From: Paracyclopina nana
Lineage: Eukaryota; Arthropoda; Copepoda; Cyclopoida; Cyclopettidae
NCBI GenBank assembly: GCA_019096065.1
Contig: JAGUCH010000005.1
Coordinates: 3,224,001 to 3,288,000, forward strand
DNA: 64,000 nucleotides
Direction: 5' to 3'
The first letter of the stretch is position 1. Every line of letters starts with the position of its first letter. The translations under genes were made by a program, and so were the position numbers. Shown here piece by piece: positions 46,220 to 56,324 of this stretch. The notes under the pieces were generated by a model, which was given only the letters and a program-made list of their open reading frames with translations, was not told where the DNA came from and searched no databases.

Positions 46220-47743
46220 ATGGAAGAAAAAGAGTCGTGGAAAACTTATTCGTGCATTGGCTATGCCTTTGTCATTCTGTGCGTTGGTGTCCCTATGTGG
46301 TGGGCCACCACTACAGTGTATCGAGCTAATTGGCCTTATACCGAAATAGAAGCCCTTGAAGAGCCTAAAATTGCTCAGTCAATATTGTTGATTTCTCAAG
46401 ATGCTCACAATGACCACAAATTGGGGCCTTTTTTGCAGCAGAGCCTTGCTGACACGAGACTTTTTGACCTCGATTTTCGAAGTCGTGTTCGCTCTGATCA
46501 AGAAGAGGATGCTTTCCTAGCGTACAACAACGTGGAAGATCTTGATCGCAGGTTGGCTGAACTGCATGCAAATATTGACGCTATAGTGCTTTTTGAAGCA
46601 CCCCCACTGTTCTTTCCCGATAATGGACCAATACTGGCTTTTGGCAACGGAAAAACACTTTTTTTCAAGCAAGGGTGTAGTCCCTCTAACCTTGCGAAAG
46701 GAGTCAAGAGCGTGCTTGGTTATGACATTCTAAGCAATATTGAGACTGCAATCAGCTTTCCGGCTCAGGATAATAATCCATCTTGGACGCTAAGGCGGCC
46801 TATCGCATCTCCTTCGCTGGATGTACTTTTCTCCCTGATGATTCCCGAGCCGGATCGATACAAGCCCGGCTGGGATATTGAAAATGCTATCAACAATTAC
46901 ATCAATCCGATGTTGAATAAGATATCGGATCTCTATGACGTTTCGATCAAGAGTCAAATTCTCTATTTGACCAGCTTAAGTTTGAAGACGAAATCAAGTG
47001 GTGATGGCTACTTTGAAGTGAACCAGGACGATTTGGGACTCGCAATCAATGTTGGCTCGCAGTTGTCATCTCATGTGTCATCAAAGCAAACTTTGAACTT
47101 TTTGACCTACATCCCATCTATCAAGCACAGTCCTTTGATGATTAAGGATAGTAAAGGAAGCCTTGTTAAAAGCAATGCATTCCTGGTACCACGCTGGGGA
47201 GGAGCCTTAATTCACAACACAAATGATACCACTTTGAATATGGAAGCCATCATGAGCGTCTTTGTCTCGCAGTTTCGAAGCCTCCTTGGCCTTGATTTTT
47301 TCGACACAAGTTTGGTCAAGAAATGCACTAACCAAGTCATTTCTCCAATAGAGCGCAATTTTCTACTTAAGCTAGGGGTTGTGGAAAACCTTGCTGTCTC
47401 GCGCATGGCCATGCAAAGTCTATCGCACCTCTTGACTCAAATATCTAATATTGTTATTAACGAGGACATTTCGCAAAAGGTGCACTTCGCAGTGACAGAC
47501 TATAACAATGCTGTTGAGTTCGCCGCCAAGGGTATCATGGAGCCAGCTTTCCTAAACTCTCAAACGAGCTTTGCTTTCTCAGAAAAGGCGTTTTTCGACG
47601 ACACACTTTTGGCTCTGTTGTATTTCCCAGAGGACCAAAAGTATGCCATTTACATTCCCCTATTTCTACCAATTTCTATCAGTTTTTTTGGTTCTTTTCT
47701 TCCTTTCCTCAAAGATAAGTTTGGGAAAAAACAAAATAAATGA
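46220..47743 (+). CDS. PIGS: GPI transamidase subunit PIG-S
   Basis: Single-exon gene, 507 aa from the ATG at 46220. The protein has the PIG-S plan: a short cytoplasmic N-terminus, a first membrane helix (IGYAFVILCVGVPMWWATTT, about residues 12-31), a large ER-lumenal domain starting with the family motif VYRANWPYTEIEAL, and a second membrane helix near the C-terminus (IYIPLFLPISISFFGSFLPF) followed by a Lys-rich tail. PIG-S is part of the ER complex that attaches GPI anchors to proteins. Human PIG-S is 555 aa, so the length is right. The last codons contain an AATAAA overlapping the TGA. It is convergent with p47, with only 59 bp between stops. Confidence 0.93.
   Translation: MEEKESWKTYSCIGYAFVILCVGVPMWWATTTVYRANWPYTEIEALEEPKIAQSILLISQDAHNDHKLGPFLQQSLADTRLFDLDFRSRVRSDQEEDAFLAYNNVEDLDRRLAELHANIDAIVLFEAPPLFFPDNGPILAFGNGKTLFFKQGCSPSNLAKGVKSVLGYDILSNIETAISFPAQDNNPSWTLRRPIASPSLDVLFSLMIPEPDRYKPGWDIENAINNYINPMLNKISDLYDVSIKSQILYLTSLSLKTKSSGDGYFEVNQDDLGLAINVGSQLSSHVSSKQTLNFLTYIPSIKHSPLMIKDSKGSLVKSNAFLVPRWGGALIHNTNDTTLNMEAIMSVFVSQFRSLLGLDFFDTSLVKKCTNQVISPIERNFLLKLGVVENLAVSRMAMQSLSHLLTQISNIVINEDISQKVHFAVTDYNNAVEFAAKGIMEPAFLNSQTSFAFSEKAFFDDTLLALLYFPEDQKYAIYIPLFLPISISFFGSFLPFLKDKFGKKQNK
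47735..47740 (+). terminator. AATAAA at the very end of the PIGS coding region
   Basis: AATAAA forms the last two sense codons and runs straight into the TGA. No nearer alternative was seen, so it may be the poly(A) signal of a transcript with a very short 3' UTR. Confidence 0.35.
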
Positions 47744-47802
47744 AGTGAAGTGATTTTTTAATGTGCGCTTTCATACATACATCCATTGATTGGTGAGACC
47801 AA

Positions 47803-49197
47803 TTATCGTTTGGCCCTCATTAGGATAGCAGCTCCCAAGACATCTGCTGCCTTAAGAGTTGCAGAATCATCAGTCAGCTCTTTGTTGGGAAAAGTCGTGT
47901 GGAGGCTGAAATCAAGTGGAGCTTCGGGCTTCACCAATCGAATATACCTTCTAAGGTCTCCCACTGTGCTGGACTCATTTAGCCTTGCAACAACGCGGCC
48001 GCCTTCAGCCAGCCTTACTTGGATGGTCGTCATAGGCTTGGATGGATCGACATTGACTCTCTTTTGGGCCTCTTCGTCACTTATGCCTGGCTCTGATGAT
48101 CCAGATGGGACAGCAGAAGCAGACGCTCCTCCGGAAGCCACCTCAGGTGCAATGTTGCCCAAGACGTGACCAGATCCTTGGAAAGGCTTAACTTTCACCT
48201 GAAATCAGATCAAAATAATGTAAGTGCTCAAGGCCCACCACTAATAGCAAGTACCTTTGGGGCTTCAAACATTTTGTCCTTGTGGTCTTCCATATTCACC
48301 ATGACCTCGCCACCACGAGCCTCTGCAACTAGTTCCCTTGGTATACGACCCCTCATGACGTCACTGAGAAATTCCCTATTTTCCTGATCATTGTAAGCCC
48401 GCAAGGGTCCGTCGTCGATGCTGAACCCATTTTGCCACATTTTCAAAGCAAACTCTCTTGGTTTTTCATCCTTTTTGGACGAAGAGCCCTGGATCATTTC
48501 ACTAGACATTTCTGAAACAAATTAACCAATGTACCCAATTATCATAACATGTTTAATGCTGAAGGACCCACCAGTAGAACCAAGTTTGAATCCGGCTCCT
48601 GTAAAAGCCGACCTTGAACTGGAAGAAGGGCCTCCCAAGGCTCCTGGATCAACAGCCTCTGCACCGTGTTCACGAGCCCTTTTGAACATCTGCTTAACAA
48701 AATCGGCCCCTTCCTTTTTTCTAGAGGGGCCCAGAATCTGTTGCCCACTTGTCTCTGATCCACCGGCGAAAAATGCTTGTCCCTCCTCCTCGCTATCTGA
48801 GCTATCGTTATCATCATCGTCCTTTTTAGCTGATGATCCAAACCGGCTGGCAAATGTATTAATGTTGCTAGTGGGTCTTGATGAGGCTCCAGTTTGGCCC
48901 ACAGCAGCAGGCTTTGGCGATGATTCAGTGGCTCCCGACGGTTCATCTGAAGCCTTTGCAGCTGGAGGCGATCTAACAGCGTCCAAATCCTCCACTTCCA
49001 TGTTATCAGACTCATAAAAGCTACCTAAAGCGAGCTCCAAGTCCCAGGCCGAGGACTCGAGGTAAAATCGACTGCGATCGGCATCTTGGCCAGTGATGTC
49101 CTATCATAATGATAACTGAGTTTCCAAGCCTGCTTTTCTGCAGATTAAGTCCTACCTGGAACTGTGTCACCATAATATCGTGATCTTCGTCCGACAT
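47803..49197 (-). CDS. NSFL1C: p47 / NSFL1 cofactor (p97-VCP adaptor)
   Basis: Four exons: 49197-49156, 49100-48572, 48511-48255, 48198-47803; phases agree, 407 aa. Domains in order: N-terminal UBA-like domain (ADRSRFYLESSAWDLELALG), an acidic linker with the family motif EEEGQAFFAGGSETSGQQIL, an SEP domain (about 200-265; LKMWQNGFSIDDGPLRAY, NREFLSDVMRGRIP), and a C-terminal UBX domain (about 325-407; MTTIQVRLAEGGRVVARLNE, TTFPNKELTDDSATLKAADV). p47 links the AAA ATPase p97/VCP to ubiquitinated cargo and SNAREs in Golgi and ER membrane fusion. Human p47 is 370 aa with the same layout. Exon 1 encodes only 14 residues. Confidence 0.95.
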
Positions 49198-49624
49198 TTT
49201 TTATTCGAGTTGAAAGTTGCGATTTGACGAGAATCGGAATGACTGTTAAAAAATCGCTAGAATTCTTACACAACAAGAGCGCTTTTGCCTTTTTGTTGAC
49301 AATACTCCAAACTGAAAAGCTGACTTGGCACACCAAAAAACTATTTTTAAGGCACATTGAGCAATAAGATGCTATTTTTTCAAGCAAAATTTGACAATTA
49401 CTAAGATGAATCTGATAATTTAGGTTTTTTTATTCAGCCATTACAAAAGCGACCACGAGATTACAAAAAATATTTAAAGAAGTTGCATTATCTGGTCAAA
49501 TGTAGTGGACCTGACTCAAAAATTCGAGCAGCTTGAAGCTTCCAGAAAGCAGAAACCGAAAATTCAGAAGAGTCGCGAAACTTTCAAACTTTGTGACATT
49601 CACCTCACGAGGATGAAGGACTTC

Positions 49625-49630
49625 TTTATT
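49625..49630 (-). terminator. Poly(A) signal of the 201-aa gene
   Basis: AATAAA on the minus strand, about 65 nt downstream of the stop at 49696. Confidence 0.5.
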
Positions 49631-49695
49631 TCATCTGGTGGGCTTTAAAGTGACGGCAATTCATGTAATTTTTTTTCAATCAATGAAGATATCAA

Positions 49696-50301
49696 CTAAA
49701 GATTTTTCACAATATTAGCCAATAGTTTTTTCATCACATCTTGAGTCATGAAATCACCCTTGAGAAGATAATTAAGCATAAAATCCTTCTCTACAGAAGT
49801 CAGCTCTGTCCAATCATGGCCATAATCAACGAGGTAGTTGAATGAATGAGCGATCAATGCGGGTACAAGAGTCGAATTTGGGGCAACGAATTGAAGCTGG
49901 AAAAAGCAGGCCAGCATATGCATATTGAGACGTCTGTGCAAAACGCTGGGGTTTCCATCGTATGCGACCAAATCAGATATGCATCCATTGAAAGCCTCAC
50001 TAAAAATGGTTTCGTCACTCAAATCTTTCATCTTCAGGATTTTCAAGTATCCTTTTGGCATTCCCAAGTAATTGCCGTGATCGTCAAAGAATTTTATCAT
50101 GAGTGAAAGCGATTCCTCGACATCAAGCTCTTCCCACATTCGGTTCCTCAGGTTTTTTAAGCAGCTCTTTTCCAGCTCACTCAGGGCTTCTCCTGCTTCT
50201 AGCACTGCCAAAATAACATCAGACTCATCTTCCTTTTCTTCTGTATCACTAGCATTTGAAGCAGTCTCAGGTTCTCCTCCATAGTCCATCAAGTGCTCCA
50301 T
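49696..50301 (-). CDS. Unrecognised 201-aa protein
   Basis: Intronless frame from a clear ATG, with an AATAAA 65 nt past the stop and a TGACGTCA site about 220 bp upstream, which supports a real gene. The first 40 residues are acidic and Ser/Glu-rich; the remainder is predicted helical, with a conserved-looking core (MWEELDVEESLSLMIKFFDD; HSFNYLVDYGHDWTELTSVE). It has no signal peptide, membrane segment or zinc site. I do not recognise the family. It lies upstream of p47 on the same strand with a 498-bp gap. Confidence 0.65.
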   Translation of the reverse strand: MEHLMDYGGEPETASNASDTEEKEDESDVILAVLEAGEALSELEKSCLKNLRNRMWEELDVEESLSLMIKFFDDHGNYLGMPKGYLKILKMKDLSDETIFSEAFNGCISDLVAYDGNPSVLHRRLNMHMLACFFQLQFVAPNSTLVPALIAHSFNYLVDYGHDWTELTSVEKDFMLNYLLKGDFMTQDVMKKLLANIVKNL

Positions 50302-50519
50302 TTTCCAGCAAAGTTGCAGTTTTCAGCTGGTATCTGAGAAATTCTGAATTGCTCAGTTAAACTGATTTCTCAGCAAGCTGACTTTAAACAAGTTGTCTTC
50401 TTCGCGGAACTTTTCTAGGAACGGAAAAAACTTGCTGTATCCTCTCAACCTTTTAGCATGTGAAATTTTCAATATTTTCTGCTGCTGAGTTAAAGATCTG
50501 TATGTACGTGTTAGTCAGG

Positions 50520-50527
50520 TGACGTCA
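50520..50527. promoter_or_regulatory. CRE-type site upstream of the 201-aa gene
   Basis: Perfect TGACGTCA palindrome 219 bp upstream of the ATG at 50301, in the 277-bp gap between two minus-strand genes. A plausible CREB/ATF site. Confidence 0.35.
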
Positions 50528-50578
50528 CACGCTGCCTAAGGCAGCGAGCGAACGCACATCCAGCACTTAATGCTGCGT

Positions 50579-51268
50579 TTATAAAGAAGTGCCAAATATT
50601 GAGGAAATGATTGATGCAGTGGACTGAGACGATTGCAAGGACAGATTGGCCTCAACTCTAGAAGATGGCTTGGACCGATCGAATATTGTGGATGTTTTTC
50701 CGCAGTTTTTGTTACCCCTGTCGGTCAGCATAATATTTCCAGTGGTCGCTTTTGAGGTGGGCGTCGTCGAAGAAAAATTATATGTAGGTGACAGGCAGCC
50801 TTTGAAGGCCATAGCAAGCGAGGCCACTGAGAGCACCAGCTCAAGCATCGCTGCGACCAGGACGTTGATGGTGACCGCTGAAATCTTGGGCAATTTCAAA
50901 CTATGTTGGTGAATTCCAAAAGATGTCAGATACAGGCAAACGATGCAGGCAACCACAGAGGCTATGGCTGCCACAAGAAATACGACGATCTGATAGCTGT
51001 AGTACCAACGGCTGTGGGCCAGAATCCCACATATTCCACAGAGGATGTGAATCGGGGCAGTCCAAGTCCCACTGGCATGGTAATTCACACTCGGTTCAAA
51101 GATCACAGCCATCGTGGAAAAGCCGAGCACTAGGCCTCCCAAGGTAATGTGCACAATACCCAGTCCAAGAGCGAGGGAGGCAGAATACCTGAACTCACTC
51201 GGCAACGTGATGCTTGTCTTGCTTTCATTTCCTCTTATGCGTATGACGAAAACTGAGTTTCTACTCAT
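50579..51268 (-). CDS. Four-helix (tetraspan) membrane protein
   Basis: Intronless 229-aa frame from an ATG. Four hydrophobic segments are visible: about residues 28-60 (SLALGLGIVHITLGGLVLGF), 70-88 (IHILCGICGIL), 92-115 (YQIVVFLVAAIASVVACIVC) and 132-156 (VTINVLVAAMLELVLSVASL). The C-terminus is Ser/Thr-rich and probably cytoplasmic. The layout, with a CG motif in the second segment, resembles MARVEL/MS4A/TMEM-type tetraspan proteins. The CCG motif of true tetraspanins is missing, so I leave the family open. Confidence 0.7.
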   Translation of the reverse strand: MSRNSVFVIRIRGNESKTSITLPSEFRYSASLALGLGIVHITLGGLVLGFSTMAVIFEPSVNYHASGTWTAPIHILCGICGILAHSRWYYSYQIVVFLVAAIASVVACIVCLYLTSFGIHQHSLKLPKISAVTINVLVAAMLELVLSVASLAMAFKGCLSPTYNFSSTTPTSKATTGNIMLTDRGNKNCGKTSTIFDRSKPSSRVEANLSLQSSQSTASIISSIFGTSL

Positions 51269-53880
51269 ATCGTTTCCAATTGCTGTTCAAAGGATAAATC
51301 TGCTTCAGCACCACTATAAACTGATGATGCTGTTACCATAGATGAACCAGCTTCCATAGAACCTGGGATGGCACAATGCAAAAAGTTGTCGGATCATAAA
51401 GCCCACGTTAGCTTTAGTACGCTGAAACTGCTACTTAATTGCCCATAAATATCCATTAAGTTTGGGTTCTTTTTTGTGCCTGATTTTCTCCAAGTGACTG
51501 CAAATAAGTGGGGGGTCGCGCCAGGTATATAACAGCTACGCCTAGAAATTGGCACGGATTTCCTCTTTGTACCATAACGCACGTTGTATCAAAGCCTTTG
51601 TCTAAAAGTTGCACTATCGCAGCTTGAATAGCTGTTGACAACTAAATGTTGGTTTGCATATGGCATATTTAATAGAATATGTCAAATGAGCGACGGATGC
51701 CATTAAAAATTAAGCTGGTTTCCAACTCCCACTCAACAGTTGGCCCATTCATGCCTTTTTCTTCGCCAACGCAATGCGAGGAAAAGTTCTGGAGTGTGTG
51801 AGCTAAAGCCAGCATGGAAGCTTAATTTCTGTACCAAGAGTTTCCGAGGGATGGCAAACCGAGCGAACATAATCCTACAGATCAGGACGAATTTCGTTAT
51901 ACTATAGTATACGCGAGGAAGCAAAGTTGCGCGCGAGCTAGGTGAGAAGAAAGCTATTTCATAGGCTTGATTCAATGATGCGACAAAGAAGGTTTCGAAA
52001 ATTGAATTATATTTACCGCGACGAATATGCTGTATGCAATGTGTGTTTGCACTGTGCGAGGCAATATAGATGGATGAGGCAAACTACTTGTGAGCTCCAA
52101 TTACTCCTTGTCCACACCATATTGACCAACAAACACAGTAAAATGTATGTAGGTCTAGAATTAAGCAAACTTTTCTCTGGCTTGATTAAAGTTCCCGAGC
52201 ACCAAATGCTGTAACCTTTGATAGCATGCTCTGCTGCAAAATCTCCATCTATGGGATCAAATAAAGTTTCGGTATTATAAGGAGGAATTAGCTAGATTCT
52301 TTATTTTCACTATAAATGCTGTATACTAGCTCTCAAGCATTAAAGATAACACCATGCAAGGGAGTAAAAGAAACGTGGCATTGACTGACACATCCTTGAT
52401 CCTTAGGATCATCTCTTTTTCTTCTGCTACTTTTGCTCAATTTTCTCTGCTAACGCTGCAATGCAGTTAAAGTTTGCGAAAAATAATTATTATTCAGGCA
52501 CCTTGACAACTCGCCTAGATGACAGCTACAGTATATATGTAATTGTGTTTCATTTTCCCATACATTTACTATTATAGTATAGTGGATATTTTTCTGCGAA
52601 ATGGATCTCAGCATTGCATTAGACTTGGCAGAAAATGATATCACGTTTCAATCATGAATGGGGCTTTCACTCACTTGAGTGGTCATGGAAAGAGCCTTGG
52701 GATAATGAGGTACTGCTTGAAGATGCATCTAATTTGTTCTTCTGATTGCTGAAAACTGCTTTGCACTTTTGAAAGCATCTCCTCCCGTCCGACTCATGTT
52801 GAGCAAATGCATTTTGCGACGTAGTACTATAAAGTAGATATTTCATGTCCCCTGGGTCCTTCTTTTGCGAGTGCGATCAGCTCTCAAAGGAAAAGACAGC
52901 AGCAGCCGATGAAACTTTGATGTTGAAGATGCCTTTTTATTTGAACAGAAGTCCTTTTTGATTTTGAGATTTTGCCAAGAGGTTTTCAAATTGTGGTCTC
53001 ATCCAAGCCAAAGCTGCAAAATTGAATTCGAAACTTGTTCACTACTGTGCCTAAAAGGTGTAAAATTCTTCTTCTATCAGATGCCAGCAAATGCCGAAAA
53101 GTTTAGAAATGCACTTGTAAGGGTGTCAGAAAAGATTGCGATTTATGGAGAGCCGTGTCTGGTCTATCTACAAATTCTCAAGAAAAGTTGGCGTAGCTTC
53201 AAAAACGGACAGAAATCATTTTTATGATGTTGAACAAAGCTCATAAAAATGCGAAGCTCACTTCGCAGTGGCACATTTTGGATGATATCAAAAGTGAGGA
53301 AGCGTTTTTGACTCAAGAGATCTCTATAGAACGACAGGATCAAAAGAATCACAAAAGACTTAACATTTTTTGGCCTTTTTATACCTATATTGATCGGGAT
53401 TTTGCGGTTTTGCAGATTGATGCAGTTTCCCCTCTAAATGCTCATTAATCTTACGACGATGCATAACGAAATCCAAATAAAAAAGAGGGCACTTTGTCAT
53501 GGGATTTCACGCCCTAAAGAAAGATTATCTGGAAAACTTTTCTGCTTTTTAGGGGTACATCCCATAAATTACATTCAGATCCTTCTTAATTCTTCGACGT
53601 TGCGCACTCGAGATGCAAAGAACTTCTAAAAATCATTTAAAATTGCTTATGATATTCTTTGCAACTAATTGTCTCATAACTTCGAAAGAATGGCCAATTA
53701 ATCATGGAAAAAAGCATTAGTGTCATCATGCAGGCCGCAATTGTAATAACCACGAGGTTAATTATTTACAATTAAACACACGGCTTTTGGCTCATTTATC
53801 CCATATATCCTAAAGGCCAAGTCACTAATGGCTACATAGCTGTATAGTGCTGCGTCTTCTATCTAATTACAAGTTAGCAG

Positions 53881-53980
53881 AGCAAAGGAGGATATTGAGG
53901 CAGCCTTTCCTGCTGGGCAAAAAGAGGAGCTTTTATTCACTAATAGCATCAATCAAAACTTTGAGGATATCAAGGCCAAG
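53881..53980 (+). CDS. Exon-like segment, gene unknown
   Basis: Flanked by a GTTAGCAG acceptor and an AAG|GTAAGT donor, with 33 codons that read like a helical, acidic protein (EAAFPAGQKEELLFTNSINQ is part of it). It needs phase 2 upstream and leaves phase 0, which is the phase wanted by the segment at 55962-56099. I found no family and no start exon. Confidence 0.3.
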
Positions 53981-55178
53981 GTAAGTAATAAAAAGAATAC
54001 GCCACTAAATGACATTGCAAGTGCATTTCTTTCCACTTGTGCATGTAGTTGAGGTAGTATCTAGACGAATGCAAATGCAAGCTAATTTGATCAGCAGTGT
54101 GCAATTCCTCCAAAAAAATAACCTAATAGCAGAAAAAGTAATTTCCCGAGCAGCCTCAGCAAATAGACAAAGGTTTACGAACGCAGGTTCCTTGGCTTTT
54201 GCAAATTGCAATATTCTCGGTTATGGGATATGACCAAAGACACTTTTCCTTTGGCTTTCCTAAGAAATCGAGGTATTAGATAGCAATGGCTTATCTTCGT
54301 AGCCAACAAAATAAATGTTTGCTTTCCTTTTGGACTTTCTTGGCAAAAACAGAAGCTTCTTAAGGTATCAATGCCTATAAAAGCCTGCTTTTAAAACTTA
54401 TGACAAGTACGAGAGGGGCTGTTTAAGTTTTCCATTTTCTACATGGAATTGCCAGCAACTGCTCGAAAGTACAGCATCGAAATTGTCACTTTTCATTTCA
54501 TCAAGATGTTTACTTGCTGCATTGCATTGCGCCACTGTGCCTCCTAGCCAACTTCTGGAATTCTCATTTCACTGCAGCAGAAAATAGCAGGATGGGCTTA
54601 GTCAATTTAGTTAGGCTGCAGTTTGAGTTTGGAATCTTATTGTCTTGACATATTAGTCACTCCTCTCAAGGGCATCAGAAAAAGCCTATATATCGTTCCA
54701 GCTTTTTCACGCAGATCACGCCAAGCGTGTAATTTTTACTATCATTCAAAATGGTCACGATCGAGTGTATTTGACGCAGACTATTTCACCAATGCTGTAT
54801 GTAATTGGTCGCCATCAAATACTATATGTGTATCGCCTACATTTACATTTGATTAATTGTCTTGGGTAACTGCATAGTGAGCAGATTCAAGGACCACAAA
54901 GCTGATCAAGCAGCAATTCTTCCTCGAGTGTAGATTGAGGCCTCACTTCTCTCATAGCTTAACTATATATTCACGAGTGCAATGCAATCTTCTGTACCTT
55001 CAGTGTTTCTCATTAAGCTGCAAATAGTAGGAAATGTGGAGACGAGATTTTTCTCAAAATGTGCTTCATTAAAACTGATTTTTGCACATTTTCTTTTGAT
55101 GTAAGCACAAAAGGTATTTCTTGTGGCCTTCACTAGCTTGTGCAGGTTTTTTTAAACTCAATGGTACCTCAATGGTAC

Positions 55179-55356
55179 CTGGCATGGCCATAAAAGGGTT
55201 TGGGGATTTAGTGAGCCTACTGGACAGATTGGCAAACACACTTGCTACTAAACTAAGTTCATTTGAGCACAGCGTTTTTGTAAAAATCTGACCCAAAGCC
55301 TCAAGTTTGTTATTTTTCCCTACCAAGGTTTGGACTATTTCATTCTTAGTTCCTTT
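55179..55356 (-). CDS. Exon-like segment on the minus strand, gene unknown
   Basis: A TAATTAG acceptor, 59 open codons and a CCAG|GTACCA donor; protein-like content (LSLVASVFANLSSRLTKSPN is part of it). The donor region contains a direct duplication of AATGGTACCT. Could be a decayed gene or mobile-element fragment. Confidence 0.25.
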
Positions 55357-55961
55357 CTAATTATCAGATGAAATTTGTAGTCCGAAATGCCCCCTAGTGC
55401 CCTAGGTGACTTCAATAGCTAACAATGCTCTGCTCAAATAATCCGAAGAGTCGCTCCTTTCCTCGGACACCTAACTCCGTTTCAGCTATTTCAAGCGGAA
55501 GCATCAAGGCTGAGAGTGGGCATTGCAAAGAGCTGTGGAGCATAATAAGATGAAAAAAGGACCCTCTCCTGCCTCTTTGTGGCCCTGAAATTCAGCATCT
55601 GTATTGAGCTGCAGCTAGAGCTGCTGCTACTTTTATGGAGACGACCTCTCTTCCTTGATTTATGTCCTTTGCTGCAAGAGAAAAGGAGCCCTTTCATTTC
55701 AAAGTCCCAGTAACGTCTGGGGTCCCAAGGGAGTGATCTCATCTTCAACTGTATTTAGAGAGCCGCTTTCTGCTCATTACAAGAAGTGCATTTCTTTTTT
55801 CTTTCTCTTTCCCTTAGCAGTAGCTTCATCGTGCCTTGATTCTCAAGTAGAGCTAGCCCACTCACAGCTAACGGGGACAACAACAGCTAAGTAAACTGAG
55901 TCAGAAATCAAAAAATGGAGTCTGGCTGTGAGCAACTATGGCAGCACACTTGGCAATTTAG

Positions 55962-56099
55962 ATCTTAATGGTCAGCACAAATCAAGTTGCTGGTGTAACA
56001 TCTACTCAGCTGGAAAGCAATTTAAAAGAAACCAATAAAGCAATCTCAGCTGGCTACAGTCTACTCAAAATTACATGTAGCAAACTTTTAAGGTCCTTG
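55962..56099 (+). CDS. Exon-like segment, gene unknown
   Basis: A CAATTTAG acceptor, 46 codons in phase 0 to 0, and a TTG|GTAAAG donor. The content is helical (TQLESNLKETNKAISAGYSL is part of it). Compatible in phase with 53881-53980. It ends 225 bp before the inverted-repeat element. Confidence 0.28.
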
Positions 56100-56324
56100 G
56101 TAAAGCAGAGATCTACAAAAGGACGTGAAAGTCCTTTAAAATTTCATATGGCTGCAAAATTCCAGAGAATAAATGCGCGTTATGCTCTTATTATTCGAGC
56201 AGTCTTGTAGAGCCGCAAACTGCATTGTAATCTAAGGCCCTTTTTTGGCAAGACGCACCAGATGTTGACTTAATGTTGACAGCATTGGGCATTAAAAATT
56301 GGCTGTCTGGAAAACTTTATTATA

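Larger units (their letters stand above)
51269..56324. other. Gene-poor region with scattered exon-like segments
   Basis: About 5 kb, AT-rich, with no recognised gene. Open segments flanked by good splice sites occur at 53881-53980 and 55962-56099 (plus) and 55179-55356 (minus). Everything else looks non-coding. Confidence 0.45.

Noticed and set aside
53081-53116. 12-codon micro-exon with strong acceptor and donor
   Set aside because: Its phase does not fit the next exon-like segment and there is no other support.
54038-54233. Open segment after a TGCATGTAG acceptor
   Set aside because: The frame that is open does not match phase 0 left by the exon-like segment at 53881-53980.
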